64,000 nucleotides of DNA from Plantactinospora soyae. Lineage in GTDB: Bacteria; Actinomycetota; Actinomycetes; Mycobacteriales; Micromonosporaceae. The first letter of the stretch is position 1, and each line of letters begins with the position of its first letter. Where the stretch lies: contig NZ_JADBEB010000001.1 of assembly GCF_014874095.1 (NCBI RefSeq), positions 1,426,001 to 1,490,000 of the forward strand. Reading direction: 5' to 3'. This document shows, piece by piece, positions 38,704 through 46,852 of this stretch. The translations under genes and the position numbers were made by a program. The notes under the pieces were generated by a model. The model was not told the origin of the DNA and searched no databases. It saw only the letters and a list, made by a program, of their open reading frames with translations.

Positions 38704-39588
38704 TCAGGTGCGGTCCTCCCCGTCGCGCTGCGCGGGCCGGCGCTCGATCGGTCCCGGCGTGACCGGTCCCGGCTCACCCGGATGCGGATCGGCCGGATGC
38801 GGGTCCACCGGATGCGGATCGGTCGGCCGGGGCTCGGCCGGATGCGGATCACCCGGACCGGGGCCGGCCGGATGCGGGTCGGCCGGACCGGGCCGACCCG
38901 GTTGCGGTTCACCCGGCTGCGGCTGTGCCGGATGCGGCTCGGGCGGAGTCGGCACGGCGGGGTGCGGCTCCACCGGCAGGCCGTCGGCCCGGGGCGCGCC
39001 GGCCCCGTTCGACCGGCTCGGCTGGGTGGCGATGCCGGCGGCGTACGGGTCGCCGGCCGAGGAGCGGTCCCGCAGCAACTCGCCGCCGTTGCCGTCCCGT
39101 TCCGACACCGGCTCGGTCGGGTACGGCCCGTCGTCGAGTTCCGGCATCCGCTCGCCGACGTCGCTCGCCCGCTCGTTCTCGTACGGCAGTTGTTCCCGGA
39201 GTGTTCCGCCACTGACCCGGTCGAGCGCGGCGAGCACCTCGGCGACCACGGTCCGCACGGTGACCGGGTCCGGGCCGGCCAGCTCCCGGATCTGGGCGAT
39301 CAACTCGGCCGCCTCAGCCTCGGGCCCCGACGCCTCGCCGTGCGCGCTTCCCGGCGTTCCGTCCGCGCTCACGGGCGCCCCGTTCATGCTCTCCGGCGCC
39401 CCGTTCGCGCTCTCCGGCGTTCCGTCCGCCGCCCGGTCGGCCGACCCGGCGCCCTCGGGGGTGTGATGTCCCCGACTCGTCTGTCCGGCGTGCTCCGGCG
39501 GGTTCGCGGCCTCCGGCGGGTTCGCGGCCTCCGGCGTTCTGGAGGTCGGCTGCTCCTCGCCGTCGACCTGCCGGTCTGCGCCCGTCAT
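38704..39588 (-). CDS. hypothetical protein with Pro/His-rich repeat tail
   Basis: 294 residues. No family recognised. The N-terminal 75 residues are Ala/Pro/Glu-rich repeats (EAANPPEAANPPE, PESANGAPESMNGAP). A short ordered helical block at about 88-145 (EAAELIAQIRELAGPDPVTVRTVVAEVLAALDRVSG) may be the only folded part. The last 90 residues are PHPAxPxPG-type repeats. No signal peptide or membrane helix is seen. It sits between menG and the flavoprotein gene on the same strand. The frame is long and open, with GC-rich third positions, so it is probably real. Confidence 0.6.
   Translation of the reverse strand: MTGADRQVDGEEQPTSRTPEAANPPEAANPPEHAGQTSRGHHTPEGAGSADRAADGTPESANGAPESMNGAPVSADGTPGSAHGEASGPEAEAAELIAQIRELAGPDPVTVRTVVAEVLAALDRVSGGTLREQLPYENERASDVGERMPELDDGPYPTEPVSERDGNGGELLRDRSSAGDPYAAGIATQPSRSNGAGAPRADGLPVEPHPAVPTPPEPHPAQPQPGEPQPGRPGPADPHPAGPGPGDPHPAEPRPTDPHPVDPHPADPHPGEPGPVTPGPIERRPAQRDGEDRT
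38762..38944. repeat. degenerate 15-18 bp repeats in the Pro/His-rich gene
   Basis: About ten units based on CCGGATGCGG(A/G)TC follow one another and encode DPHPA-like motifs on the minus strand. Units vary in length by multiples of three, so the frame is kept. The array is coding, not a CRISPR. Confidence 0.75.
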
Positions 39589-39660
39589 GGGCGCAGCCTA
39601 CGGGCTCAAAAGCCCCTTTGCCGATTAAACCGACCATAAGGCATTGGACCTGATGAAACT

Positions 39661-40371
39661 TCAGGAACGAGTGGCCCGGTGCAGGGCGACGATGCCGCCG
39701 GTCAGGTTCCGCCACGCCACCCGCTGCCAGCCCGCCCGCGCGATCTGCCCGGCCAGCCCCGCCTGGTCCGGCCAGGCCCGGACCGACTCGGCGAGATAGA
39801 CGTACGCGTCCGGGTTGCTGGCCACCGCCCGGGCCACCGCCGGCAGGGAACGCATCAGGTAGGACAGGTAGACGGTCCGGAAGACCGGGTTCGTCGGCGT
39901 ACTGAACTCGCAGACCACCAGCCGGCCACCCGGCCGGGTCACCCGGGCCATCTCCCGGAGCGCCGCCTCGGTGTCCACCACGTTCCGCAGGGCCAGCGAG
40001 ATGGTGACCGCGTCGAACGACTCGTCGGGAAACGGCAGCCGTAGCGCGTCACCGGCCAGCAGCGGCACCTCGGGCCGGACCCGCCGGCCGGCCCGGAGCA
40101 TTCCGATGGAGAGATCCAGCCCTACCGCGTACGCCCCGGAGGTGGCCAGTTCGGCGGTGGAGACACCGGTGCCGGCGCCCACGTCGAGCACCTGGTCACC
40201 CGGCTTCAGGTCGAGCGCCGCCAGGGTGGCCCGACGCCAGCGCCGGTCCTGCCCGAACGAGATCACGGTGTTGGTCAGGTCATACCGGGACGCCACCTCG
40301 TCGAACATCGCCGCGACCTCGTGCGGCTGCTTGTCCAGGCTGGCCCGGCGTCCGGACGGGGTACGGGTCAC
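39661..40371 (-). CDS. menG: demethylmenaquinone methyltransferase
   Basis: 236 residues if started at GTG 40371, which gives the [21 protein letters not shown]-terminus familiar in this family; GTG 40401 would add ten residues and neither has a clear ribosome site. The SAM site is [12 protein letters not shown], with the UbiE motifs [36 protein letters not shown] and CEFSTP. It does the last methylation in menaquinone synthesis. Its neighbours are respiratory genes. A strong hairpin lies just upstream. Confidence 0.92.
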   Translation of the reverse strand: MTRTPSGRRASLDKQPHEVAAMFDEVASRYDLTNTVISFGQDRRWRRATLAALDLKPGDQVLDVGAGTGVSTAELATSGAYAVGLDLSIGMLRAGRRVRPEVPLLAGDALRLPFPDESFDAVTISLALRNVVDTEAALREMARVTRPGGRLVVCEFSTPTNPVFRTVYLSYLMRSLPAVARAVASNPDAYVYLAESVRAWPDQAGLAGQIARAGWQRVAWRNLTGGIVALHRATRS

Positions 40372-40872
40372 GCCGGACGAGTCTGCCAGCCATCGGGCCA
40401 CGGGTGCGGCCCGGGGGCGCCGGATACACCACGGGCGAGACGGTCACCCGTCTCGCCCGCAATGCCGTGCGTTATATGAACGGCCCTCATGGACCGATAG
40501 AGGACGACTTCACGTCGCTCGCCATCCTGACCCACCCGGTCCGAACCGGGTGCGGCAATCAGGAAGTACGTCCGGGACGTTATCGGTTACGCGTGGTACG
40601 TCGCGGTTCCTTGATCCAACTGTTATGACCGATGAACCGGCTCCGACTTCCAAGAATGTCCAGGTTCGAGGGCCTTCGGAGGCACCTACTCGCCATTGGG
40701 TCAGCGGATCGGAGCAAAGGATCGGCTCCTCGCCCAATCGGCGATGGACCGAACGGATGACGGTACCGGCGACATCCGACTCGGCTTGACCAAGGTCAAT
40801 ACTTCCGGCCGGGTCAGCGACTGCCAGTCAGCTCGGCGACTGCCGGGGCCAGCTCGGCGACTTCCGGTCAGC
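40372..40872. other. 501-base gene-free region with several hairpins
   Basis: No convincing gene lies between menG and mqnC; a 75-codon minus-strand frame (40510-40737) has neither coding-like third positions nor a recognisable product. The GC content is visibly below that of the genes. Structures seen: a 12-bp perfect stem with TCAC loop (40432-40459), an 8-bp stem with CCGA loop (40533-40552), a nested hairpin with a 10-bp outer stem and a GGAGC/GCTCC inner stem (40691-40743), and a TTGACC-AA-GGTCAA palindrome (40786-40799). It could be a long leader of menG, a small RNA, or both. Confidence 0.5.
40432..40459. terminator. strong hairpin upstream of menG
   Basis: CGGGCGAGACGG (40432-40443) and CCGTCTCGCCCG (40448-40459) pair perfectly around the four-base loop TCAC. 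On the minus strand it would form in the menG leader, 60-90 bases before the GTG at 40371, so it may end transcripts from mqnC or attenuate menG. No T-tract follows on either strand. Confidence 0.55.
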
Positions 40873-40877
40873 TCAGC
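40819..40877. repeat. three short tandem repeats at the mqnC 3' end
   Basis: GACTGCCAGTCAGCTCGGC (40819-40837), a 21-base version (40838-40858) and GACTTCCGGTCAGCTCAGC (40859-40877) form a degenerate tandem array. The last unit overlaps the mqnC stop at 40873. It may be duplication of the gene end. Confidence 0.6.
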
Positions 40878-42063
40878 GCGCCTCGACGAGCGGCAGGGTA
40901 CGGCCGACGCCGCCACCGGGCAGCGCGATCGAGGAGAAGTGCGAGACCACCCGGTCGTCGGTCGGATCGTCCGCCGGGGTGTGGTGCACCGCGAGATGCC
41001 GGTAGAGCGTGTCCCGCTGGGCCGGAATCCGGCCGGCGGAACGGATCATCCAGATCAGCTCGTGCAGGTTGGACCGGTGCTTGGCACCGGCCGAGGAGAT
41101 GACGTTCTCCTCCAGCATGATCGAGCCGAGGTCGTCGACCCCCATGTGCAGGGCGAGCTGGCCGACGTCCTTTCCGGTGGTCAGCCAGGACGCCTGAAGG
41201 TGCGGGACGGTCTCGAAGAACAACCGGGCCACCGCGATCAGCCGCAGGTACTCCAGGGTGGTCGCCTGGGTACGCCCCTTGAGATGGTTGTTCTCCGCCT
41301 GGTACGTCCACGGAATGAAGGACCGGAAGCCCCCGGTACGGTCCTGGACGTCCCGGATCATCCGCATGTGCTCGATCCGCTCGGCGTTCGTCTCGCCGGT
41401 GCCCATCATCATCGTCGCGGTGGACTCGATCCCTTGGCGGTGGGCGAGTTCCATCACCTCGAGCCAGCGGGCACCCGACTCCTTCAGCGGAGCGATGGCC
41501 TTACGCGGCCGGTCCGGCAGCATCTCGGCGCCGGCACCCGCGATCGAGTCCAGCCCGGCCGTCTTGATCCGGCTGATCGCCTCGTCGAGCGAGACGCCGG
41601 AGACCTTCGCCATGTGCAGGATCTCGCTCGGCCCGATCGAGTGGATCACGAGCTGCGGGTACGCCTTCTTGACCGAGGAGAAGAGTTCCTCGTAGTACTC
41701 CACGCCGTAGTCGGGGTGGTGGCCACCCTGCAACATCACCTGGGTCGCGCCCAACTCGACCGCCTCGCCGCACCGGCGCAGGATCTCCTCGGTCGGGTGG
41801 GTCCAGCCCTCCTTGTGCTTGGGCGCACGGTAGAAGGCGCAGAACTTGCAGGCGGTCACGCAGACGTTGGTGTAGTTGATGTTGCGGTCGATCAGGTACG
41901 TCACGATGTTGTCCGGGTACCGCCGTCGGCGTACCGCGTCCGCCGCCTCGCCCAGCGGGTGCAGGGGCGCCTCGGTGTAGAGCAGCAGCGCCTCCTCGGG
42001 CGTGATCCGCCCGCCGTCCGCGCCGCGCTGCAGGATGCTGTCGATTTCCCGGCTCAACGTCAC
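40873..42063 (-). CDS. mqnC: cyclic dehypoxanthinyl futalosine synthase (radical SAM)
   Basis: 396 residues from GTG 42063. The radical-SAM cluster motif is C68-x3-C72-x2-C75 (CVTACKFC), followed by AFYRAPKHKEGW. The C-terminus has SAGRIPAQRDTLYRHL, as in MqnC. It cyclises dehypoxanthine futalosine in the futalosine route to menaquinone. MqnA is encoded at 54082 in this window; MqnB, D and E are not seen here. The confusable paralogue MqnE has a different core motif and length. Confidence 0.9.
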   Translation of the reverse strand: MTLSREIDSILQRGADGGRITPEEALLLYTEAPLHPLGEAADAVRRRRYPDNIVTYLIDRNINYTNVCVTACKFCAFYRAPKHKEGWTHPTEEILRRCGEAVELGATQVMLQGGHHPDYGVEYYEELFSSVKKAYPQLVIHSIGPSEILHMAKVSGVSLDEAISRIKTAGLDSIAGAGAEMLPDRPRKAIAPLKESGARWLEVMELAHRQGIESTATMMMGTGETNAERIEHMRMIRDVQDRTGGFRSFIPWTYQAENNHLKGRTQATTLEYLRLIAVARLFFETVPHLQASWLTTGKDVGQLALHMGVDDLGSIMLEENVISSAGAKHRSNLHELIWMIRSAGRIPAQRDTLYRHLAVHHTPADDPTDDRVVSHFSSIALPGGGVGRTLPLVEAR

Positions 42064-42183
42064 AGAACCGAGGGTACGCCGCACCCGGTCGGACCAGCAC
42101 TCGCCGCCCGTGGATGTCGGCGGGCCCACCCTCGGGCCGTCGGGAGCCCTCTCCGAGGACGCGTCTGCGTGCCGCGTCGACAA

Positions 42184-42264
42184 GGGGTGCGTTGCCGGCC
42201 GCACCGGTGAGGGGCGCGTCGCGGGCCGTACCGGTGAGGGGCGCGTCGCGGGCCGTACCGGATC
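42184..42264. repeat. three tandem 27-bp repeats between mqnC and the TPR gene
   Basis: Units at 42184-42210, 42211-42237 and 42238-42264 are 27 bp each. The second and third are identical over the first 24 bases; the first is more diverged. The array ends 9 bases before the TPR gene's ATG. It lies in the divergent control region and could space or contain regulator sites. Confidence 0.8.
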
Positions 42265-42272
42265 ATCAGGAG

Positions 42273-43376
42273 ATGTTCACCAACACGTGGGAGCGGCTGC
42301 GCCAGCGGCTGGCGGCCGTCGTACCGGGGCAATCCCCCGGCCGGCCCGCCAGCGGGCCGGGTGCCGACGGACCGGAGCTGGTGCGGGCGCTGGCGGACCG
42401 GGCCGACCGGCTACACCGCGAGGGGAAGCCGGATCTCGCCGCCGAGTCGCTGACCGAGGCCGTGGCGCTGAGCCGGGACGTCGGCGGCGCCAAGTGGGGC
42501 GACGCGCTGACGCACCTGGCGGACGTGCTGGCCCAGGCCGGCCGCGCCGACGAGGCGGTGACCGTCGCTCGGGCGGCGGTGGCCGCGTTCGGCGACCAGC
42601 GGAGCACGGGGCGGGCCGAGGCGCTGCGCCGGCTCGGCCGGCACCTGCTCTCCGGCGGCAGCTCCGACGAGGCGGTGGCAACGATCCAGGAGGCGGTGGA
42701 GCTGTACGCGGCGCTCGCCGGCCCGCTCGCGATGCGGAACGCCAAGGCCCAGTCCACGGCCCAGTACGACCTGGCCGTGGCGCTCGGCATCGTCGAACGG
42801 TACGAGGAGGCGCTCGCCGCCGCGACCGAGCCGTTACTGGTGTTGCGGCTCCAGGACCGCCTGCACGTCTCCCGGGGCCGCCGGCGGTACGCGGACCTGC
42901 TGTTCCGGATCGCGTACTGGCAGGGGGAACTGGACCGGCCGGCCGAGGCGGTGGCGACGGCGCGGGAGGCGGTCGCCCAGCTCCGGCGGGTCGTCGCCGC
43001 CGACCCGCTGGACGACGACCTGGACGACCTGGCCCGCGTCCTGCTGGTACTGGCCCGGCAACTCCGCCGAGTCGACCACGACGCCGAGGCGGTGCCGCCA
43101 TTGCGGGAGGCGGTCGCGATCTGGCGACGCCTACCCGACGGCGACGACGGCCTGGCGGAGTCGTCGGTCGACCTCAGCCGCCTGTACCAGGACCTCGGCG
43201 GCCACGAGGACGAGGCACTGGCGGCGCACCAGGATGCGGTCGACGCCACCCGGCGGCTGGTCGCGGGCGATCCCGAGCGGTACGAAGCCAAGCTGGCGTG
43301 GCTGCACGCCGAGGGTGGGCGCCGGGCGGAGGCGCCGGATGAGCTGGACCGGCGGGGCCTTCCCGGACCCGGCTGA
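42273..43376 (+). CDS. tetratricopeptide-repeat protein
   Basis: 367 residues from ATG 42273. The AGGAG at 42268-42272 directly touches the start codon, too close for normal use, so initiation may be weak or unusual. From about residue 35 there are seven or more TPR-like helix pairs (ADRLHREGKPDLAAESLTEAVAL, LADVLAQAGRADEAVTVARAAVAAF, and so on). No signal peptide, membrane helix or effector domain is seen. TPR proteins bind partner proteins; no partner can be named. It is divergent from mqnC and next to a secreted PLD-like gene on the other strand. Confidence 0.78.
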   Translation: MFTNTWERLRQRLAAVVPGQSPGRPASGPGADGPELVRALADRADRLHREGKPDLAAESLTEAVALSRDVGGAKWGDALTHLADVLAQAGRADEAVTVARAAVAAFGDQRSTGRAEALRRLGRHLLSGGSSDEAVATIQEAVELYAALAGPLAMRNAKAQSTAQYDLAVALGIVERYEEALAAATEPLLVLRLQDRLHVSRGRRRYADLLFRIAYWQGELDRPAEAVATAREAVAQLRRVVAADPLDDDLDDLARVLLVLARQLRRVDHDAEAVPPLREAVAIWRRLPDGDDGLAESSVDLSRLYQDLGGHEDEALAAHQDAVDATRRLVAGDPERYEAKLAWLHAEGGRRAEAPDELDRRGLPGPG

Positions 43377-43421
43377 GCATCCCCCGGGCCTTCCCACGCG
43401 TCAGCCGGGCCTTCCCACGCG

Positions 43422-44714
43422 TCAGGTGGTGCAGCTTCCGTTGTCCGGGTTCACGCACTTGGCCCGGCTCCACAGCGTCTCGAAGTTGTTGTGGAAGTCG
43501 TTCCAGACGGTCGGGTGTTCGATCTTCATCAGCGTCTCGTCGTGATCGGTCAGCGCGGGGTCGGTGACGTTGTGCGAACCGGTGAAGACCACGCTCCGGC
43601 CGGCCACCCCGGCGAAGGTGCCCCGGATGATGATGTTCTTCGAGTGCAGGGTGACGACCCGGCCGTCGACGTTGCTGGCCTCGGCGTCGTGGTACTTCTT
43701 CAGCGAGACGTTCGGCTGACCGTTCAGCGTGGCGTACGCGGTGGCGCCCATCGTGCCGTAGACGACCCGTACCCGGCAGCCCATCCGGCCGATCCGGCGC
43801 AGTTCGCTGGCGACCTGCGGGCGGGCGTCGGTGAACTGGGCGTGCGCCACGTCCACGGAACAGCCGCTGGCGTACGCGTTCACCTCGGCCAGCCGGTTCG
43901 CCAGGGTGTCACTGTCCGCCCGGGGCGAGTGGTAGACGGTGACGTCCGTGGTCGGCGACTTGTAGTAGCCGTTGGCGGCGTTGAAGTAGTCGTTGTTCTT
44001 GCGCTGCGCCCGCATGTCGTTGAAGTACGCGGTGAAGTGGTCGTACAGCTCGTAGTCCTCGTGCACGACCAGCGCGCTGTTGAACAGGTTGTTCTGGCTG
44101 AAGGTGAGGTTCTGCGAGCTGACGAAGACCACCCGCTTCATCGTGCCGCTGGTGGAGAAGGTGAAGACCTTGTTGTGGTTGATCGAGTTGCTCTTGTTGC
44201 CGATGCAGGCCGTCGAGCCGGACACCGTGGACGAGGTCTTGCCGCAGATCACCAGGTCGTCGAGGTTGGCCGAGTTCAGCACCGTCATCGCGGCGTTGTC
44301 CGCGCCGGTGTTCACCCCGCCGCCGGTCTCGTCCAGGACGATCCGGACGATCACGCCCCGGGCCTGGGCCCGCTTGAGCGCCTCGGCCACCACCGGAGAA
44401 CTCCAGCTGTACATGAGGCCCCGGATGTAGCCGCCGGCCGGAGCGCCGTCGGCGAGCCGGACCAGCTCGTCTTCGATGGTCCGGTCCCGGGTGCCGTCGT
44501 CGGCCGGGATATTGAACCGGGTGTACGCCGAGAACGGGTCGGCCGCCGTCACCGCGCCGTCATCGGCGTCGAGCGGGCCGGCCGGTGCGGCTGGCACCGA
44601 CGGGCTGGCCGCCATGGCGGGCGGTACGGGCAGCGCCGCCGCCAGCAGGCCGAGCGCCGCACAGGACGCCAACCCGATCCGGACCTGGACACGACGTGTA
44701 CGGAGCATCCTCAT
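43422..44714 (-). CDS. secreted phospholipase-D-like protein
   Basis: 430 residues with a signal peptide (about 1-35, cleaved after AMAA). Two HKD-type motifs are present in short form: H180-N-K182 with SSQN, and H357-S-K359 with GSHN. The Asp that usually follows HxK by four residues is not at the expected place, which is also seen in some PLD-superfamily nucleases and toxins. Conserved IRGLMYSW and VIVRIVLDE lie in the first half. It probably cuts or transfers phosphodiesters outside the cell. Ribosome site and promoter are not obvious. Confidence 0.82.
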   Translation of the reverse strand: MRMLRTRRVQVRIGLASCAALGLLAAALPVPPAMAASPSVPAAPAGPLDADDGAVTAADPFSAYTRFNIPADDGTRDRTIEDELVRLADGAPAGGYIRGLMYSWSSPVVAEALKRAQARGVIVRIVLDETGGGVNTGADNAAMTVLNSANLDDLVICGKTSSTVSGSTACIGNKSNSINHNKVFTFSTSGTMKRVVFVSSQNLTFSQNNLFNSALVVHEDYELYDHFTAYFNDMRAQRKNNDYFNAANGYYKSPTTDVTVYHSPRADSDTLANRLAEVNAYASGCSVDVAHAQFTDARPQVASELRRIGRMGCRVRVVYGTMGATAYATLNGQPNVSLKKYHDAEASNVDGRVVTLHSKNIIIRGTFAGVAGRSVVFTGSHNVTDPALTDHDETLMKIEHPTVWNDFHNNFETLWSRAKCVNPDNGSCTT

Positions 44715-44877
44715 GACTACCTTGGTAGTACAGATCCTTCAGCAAGGCAACGATGTACGTAGATATTTTTCACCACCGACATCGGCCGGTCACCTCGCCT
44801 CCCGAACCGCGTCGGAGCGTGATGAAAAGCCACCGATCGCGGACGTCCAGGTGCCCTGCGGTAATCGTTACGGCCCG

Positions 44878-45096
44878 TCAGTCCTCCGGCGGCGGTGGTT
44901 CGTCCGCTCCCCTGGCCTTCCACGGCTGGTGTTCCTCGATCCAGCGCTCTACGTCCGCCGCCCACCAGACCGCGCCACCGGCCAGACGGTCCACGGGCTC
45001 CGGGAAGTCTGTCCTGCTGGTGAGCTGTACGACGCGAACCCGGGACACGCCAAGGCGCTCCTGCAGTTCCGCTGAGCCGTACAGCTTCCGGACCAT
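44878..45096 (-). CDS. small helix-turn-helix protein (AlpA/excisionase-like)
   Basis: 72 residues from ATG 45096, with GGAAG at 8-base spacing. The pattern YGSAELQERLGVSRVRVVQLTSR and FPEPVDRLAGGAVWWAADVERWIEE is the MerR/AlpA-type winged HTH of small regulators and phage or plasmid excisionases. The tail is acidic and Pro-rich. It is divergent from a small Cys-rich gene, with a palindrome between them. Such proteins occur both in mobile elements and as stable regulators. Confidence 0.68.
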   Translation of the reverse strand: MVRKLYGSAELQERLGVSRVRVVQLTSRTDFPEPVDRLAGGAVWWAADVERWIEEHQPWKARGADEPPPPED

Positions 45097-45193
45097 GCCC
45101 GTAGCTTCCGTATGCCAGCCCCTTGCAGATCTGAAAGTCCTACCCGGGTCACCCATATGTGCTGGTGGAGCCACTTCCTGCCATTCGAGACCA

Positions 45194-45213
45194 CCCTGTC
45201 GAACTTGACAGGG
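45194..45213. promoter_or_regulatory. palindrome over a TTGACA box
   Basis: CCCTGTC-GAACTT-GACAGGG is an inverted repeat with 7-base arms. It contains TTGACA at 45205-45210, a consensus -35 box on the plus strand. The site lies between the divergent HTH and Cys-rich genes, so the HTH protein may bind it. No good -10 box is seen at normal spacing. Confidence 0.45.
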
Positions 45214-45326
45214 GGTCGCCCATGGCGTGTGCTACAGGGGTTCAACCAATGGGTAGCGGTCCGGCTCAGGGCAGGTGCGATCTCCCAGGGCCGGGCCTGC
45301 CCGACCCTGACGGAGAGGTGACGCTC

Positions 45327-45566
45327 GTGTTCAGTGCCGATCTACCGCACCAGCCCGTACCGATTACGGGAACCGGGCCGGCACCCCATCCCCGGGGATC
45401 CGATCCGAGCGTGATCAACATGTCGCTGCCGGTTCACGTGTGCGTCCGCTGCGCTATCGCGCTGGCGACCGGGGACCGGGGACATAACTGCATTGAGAGC
45501 GACCCCGGGCGGAGCCCGGCGGCGGCCATGCGCGACTGGCGCTGTGAGTGTCCCTGCCAGCCGTAA
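45327..45566 (+). CDS. small Cys-rich protein of unknown function
   Basis: 79 residues from GTG 45327, chosen because GGAGAGG lies at 8-base spacing; the frame is open further upstream. The C-terminal half has VCVRC, HNC and WRCECPC, six cysteines that could bind a metal ion. No family is recognised. Tandem hairpins cover its stop codon. It is paired with the divergent small HTH gene, which suggests the two work together. Confidence 0.55.
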   Translation: MFSADLPHQPVPITGTGPAPHPRGSDPSVINMSLPVHVCVRCAIALATGDRGHNCIESDPGRSPAAAMRDWRCECPCQP

Positions 45567-45618
45567 CCCGAACCGGCTGGCAGAAAGCGGCCCGAACCCC
45601 GTGGGGGGGTCCGGGCCG
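45555..45618 (+). terminator. tandem hairpin terminator
   Basis: The first stem, TGCCAGCCG/CGGCTGGCA (45555-45563 and 45574-45582), includes the stop codon region of the Cys-rich gene. The second stem pairs CGGCCCG (45588-45594) with CGGGCCG (45612-45618), extended inside by CCCC/GGGG. Two strong stems in a row make termination likely. Confidence 0.68.
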
Positions 45619-45716
45619 TTGGCTGAAGAAGGGGCAGCCCGGACAGCGAGCAGCGTCCCTCCGGCCGTCCCGGCCGCCCATGAGGCGATCAGTCCGGCCC
45701 CGGCTACGGTGCACCG

Positions 45717-46508
45717 ATGCCCGTACGCCAACACCCCGAGGATCGCCTCGACTCGCTGCTGGACGCCGACGACGGCACCGCGCTCGCCCGGTTCTGCATG
45801 TACGACGACGACGGCGAATCCGTCGCCGCCGACGTACAGCCGCTGCCCGGGGCCGCCCTGACCGCGGTAGCCGCGCAGGCCCGGCGCGATCTCGCCGGGG
45901 TGCGACTGGACACGCCGGACGAGGGGCTGGCCGACGCCCTGGTGGCGGGTGGGCTCGCACTCCACCAGGCCACCACGGAGTTACGTCACGACCTGGCCGA
46001 ACTGCCGGCGCCGCCGGTACTGCCCGCCGGCTGGACGCTTGCCGAACCGGGCTGGGACGCCGACCTCGCGCGGGCGTGCGACGCGGCGTACGGCCCGGAC
46101 CATCCGAACTGGCGGTGGCAGTCCGGCGACAACGAGCAGATGCGGGCGATATTCGACGCCGGCGATCCGGTCCCGCCGCTGCGGTCTGCCTCGGCCCGGG
46201 TGGTGGGTCCGGACGGGCGCAGCGCCGGCCACGTGCTGTGCGCCGGCCCGGTGCCGTGGACCGACGACGTATGCGGCTGGATCCTCGACATCGCGGTGGC
46301 GCCGCACGCCCAGGGCAACGGACTCGGCCGGGCCCTGCTGACGCACGCCCTGCGCGGCACCCGCGAGGCCGGGTTGTCGACCCTCGGGCTCTCGGTGCTG
46401 GATCGCAACCCGGCCCGCCGGCTGTACGACAACGCCGGTTTCCGGACGCACGCCCGGGTGTTCTCGGTGCTGCTGCCCCCGACCGCCGACAGCACCGGAA
46501 CGCAGTGA
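45717..46508 (+). CDS. GNAT-family N-acetyltransferase
   Basis: 263 residues. The N-terminal 90 residues are a separate, unrecognised segment. The GNAT core lies at about 100-255: acetyl-CoA site ILDIAVAPHAQGNGLGRALL (about 183-202) and the C-terminal NPARRLYDNAGFR. No ribosome site is clear. Substrate unknown; such enzymes modify small amines, peptides or proteins. It stands between small genes of the accessory stretch. Confidence 0.8.
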   Translation: MPVRQHPEDRLDSLLDADDGTALARFCMYDDDGESVAADVQPLPGAALTAVAAQARRDLAGVRLDTPDEGLADALVAGGLALHQATTELRHDLAELPAPPVLPAGWTLAEPGWDADLARACDAAYGPDHPNWRWQSGDNEQMRAIFDAGDPVPPLRSASARVVGPDGRSAGHVLCAGPVPWTDDVCGWILDIAVAPHAQGNGLGRALLTHALRGTREAGLSTLGLSVLDRNPARRLYDNAGFRTHARVFSVLLPPTADSTGTQ

Positions 46509-46576
46509 TGCGACACCACACCCGTCAGGGCGTCACACGGGGCTGACCGCCCACCGCGCCACGCCGCCAGAGCGGG

Positions 46577-46852
46577 TCAGTTGTACATGTACAGGTAGTA
46601 GTAGCCCTGCGGCTCACCGCTGCGCCACTCGTAGTGGCAGCTGTAGTAACGCCACGCTCCACCGGCGACGAGGCTGTCGCCGAAGTAGCGGCAGGCTTCC
46701 AGGGTGTAGTAGGAGCCGAAGGGGTAGTTGTCGGGACCGGCAATCGCGGCCGGGCGGGCGACCGGCGCCGCGGCCTGCGCCGGGGCGCCAAGGCCGACCA
46801 GCAGTGCGCCGCTGGCGCTGGCGAGCGCCACCATCGTCCGGACTCTACGCAT
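46577..46852 (-). CDS. small secreted Tyr-rich protein
   Basis: 91 residues from ATG 46852 with GGAGG at 5-base spacing. A clear signal peptide ends at AQA (about residue 27). The mature part of about 64 residues has only two cysteines (C54, C72), which could form a disulfide, and eleven tyrosines, ending in a YYYLYMYN-like tail. No family recognised. Small secreted proteins of this sort are frequent in Micromonospora and Streptomyces; a role in signalling, adhesion or enzyme inhibition is possible but unproven. Confidence 0.65.
   Translation of the reverse strand: MRRVRTMVALASASGALLVGLGAPAQAAAPVARPAAIAGPDNYPFGSYYTLEACRYFGDSLVAGGAWRYYSCHYEWRSGEPQGYYYLYMYN

Noticed and set aside
38762-38944. 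Short repeats considered as a CRISPR array
   Set aside because: Units are 15-18 bp, lack spacers, keep the reading frame and encode PHPA-type residues; no cas gene is near.
40510-40737. 75-codon minus-strand frame between menG and mqnC
   Set aside because: No ribosome site, no recognisable domain and no third-position GC bias; the region is better described as structured non-coding DNA.
42184-42264. 27-bp repeats considered as a CRISPR array or plasmid iterons
   Set aside because: The units are directly adjacent without spacers and there are no cas or replication genes nearby.
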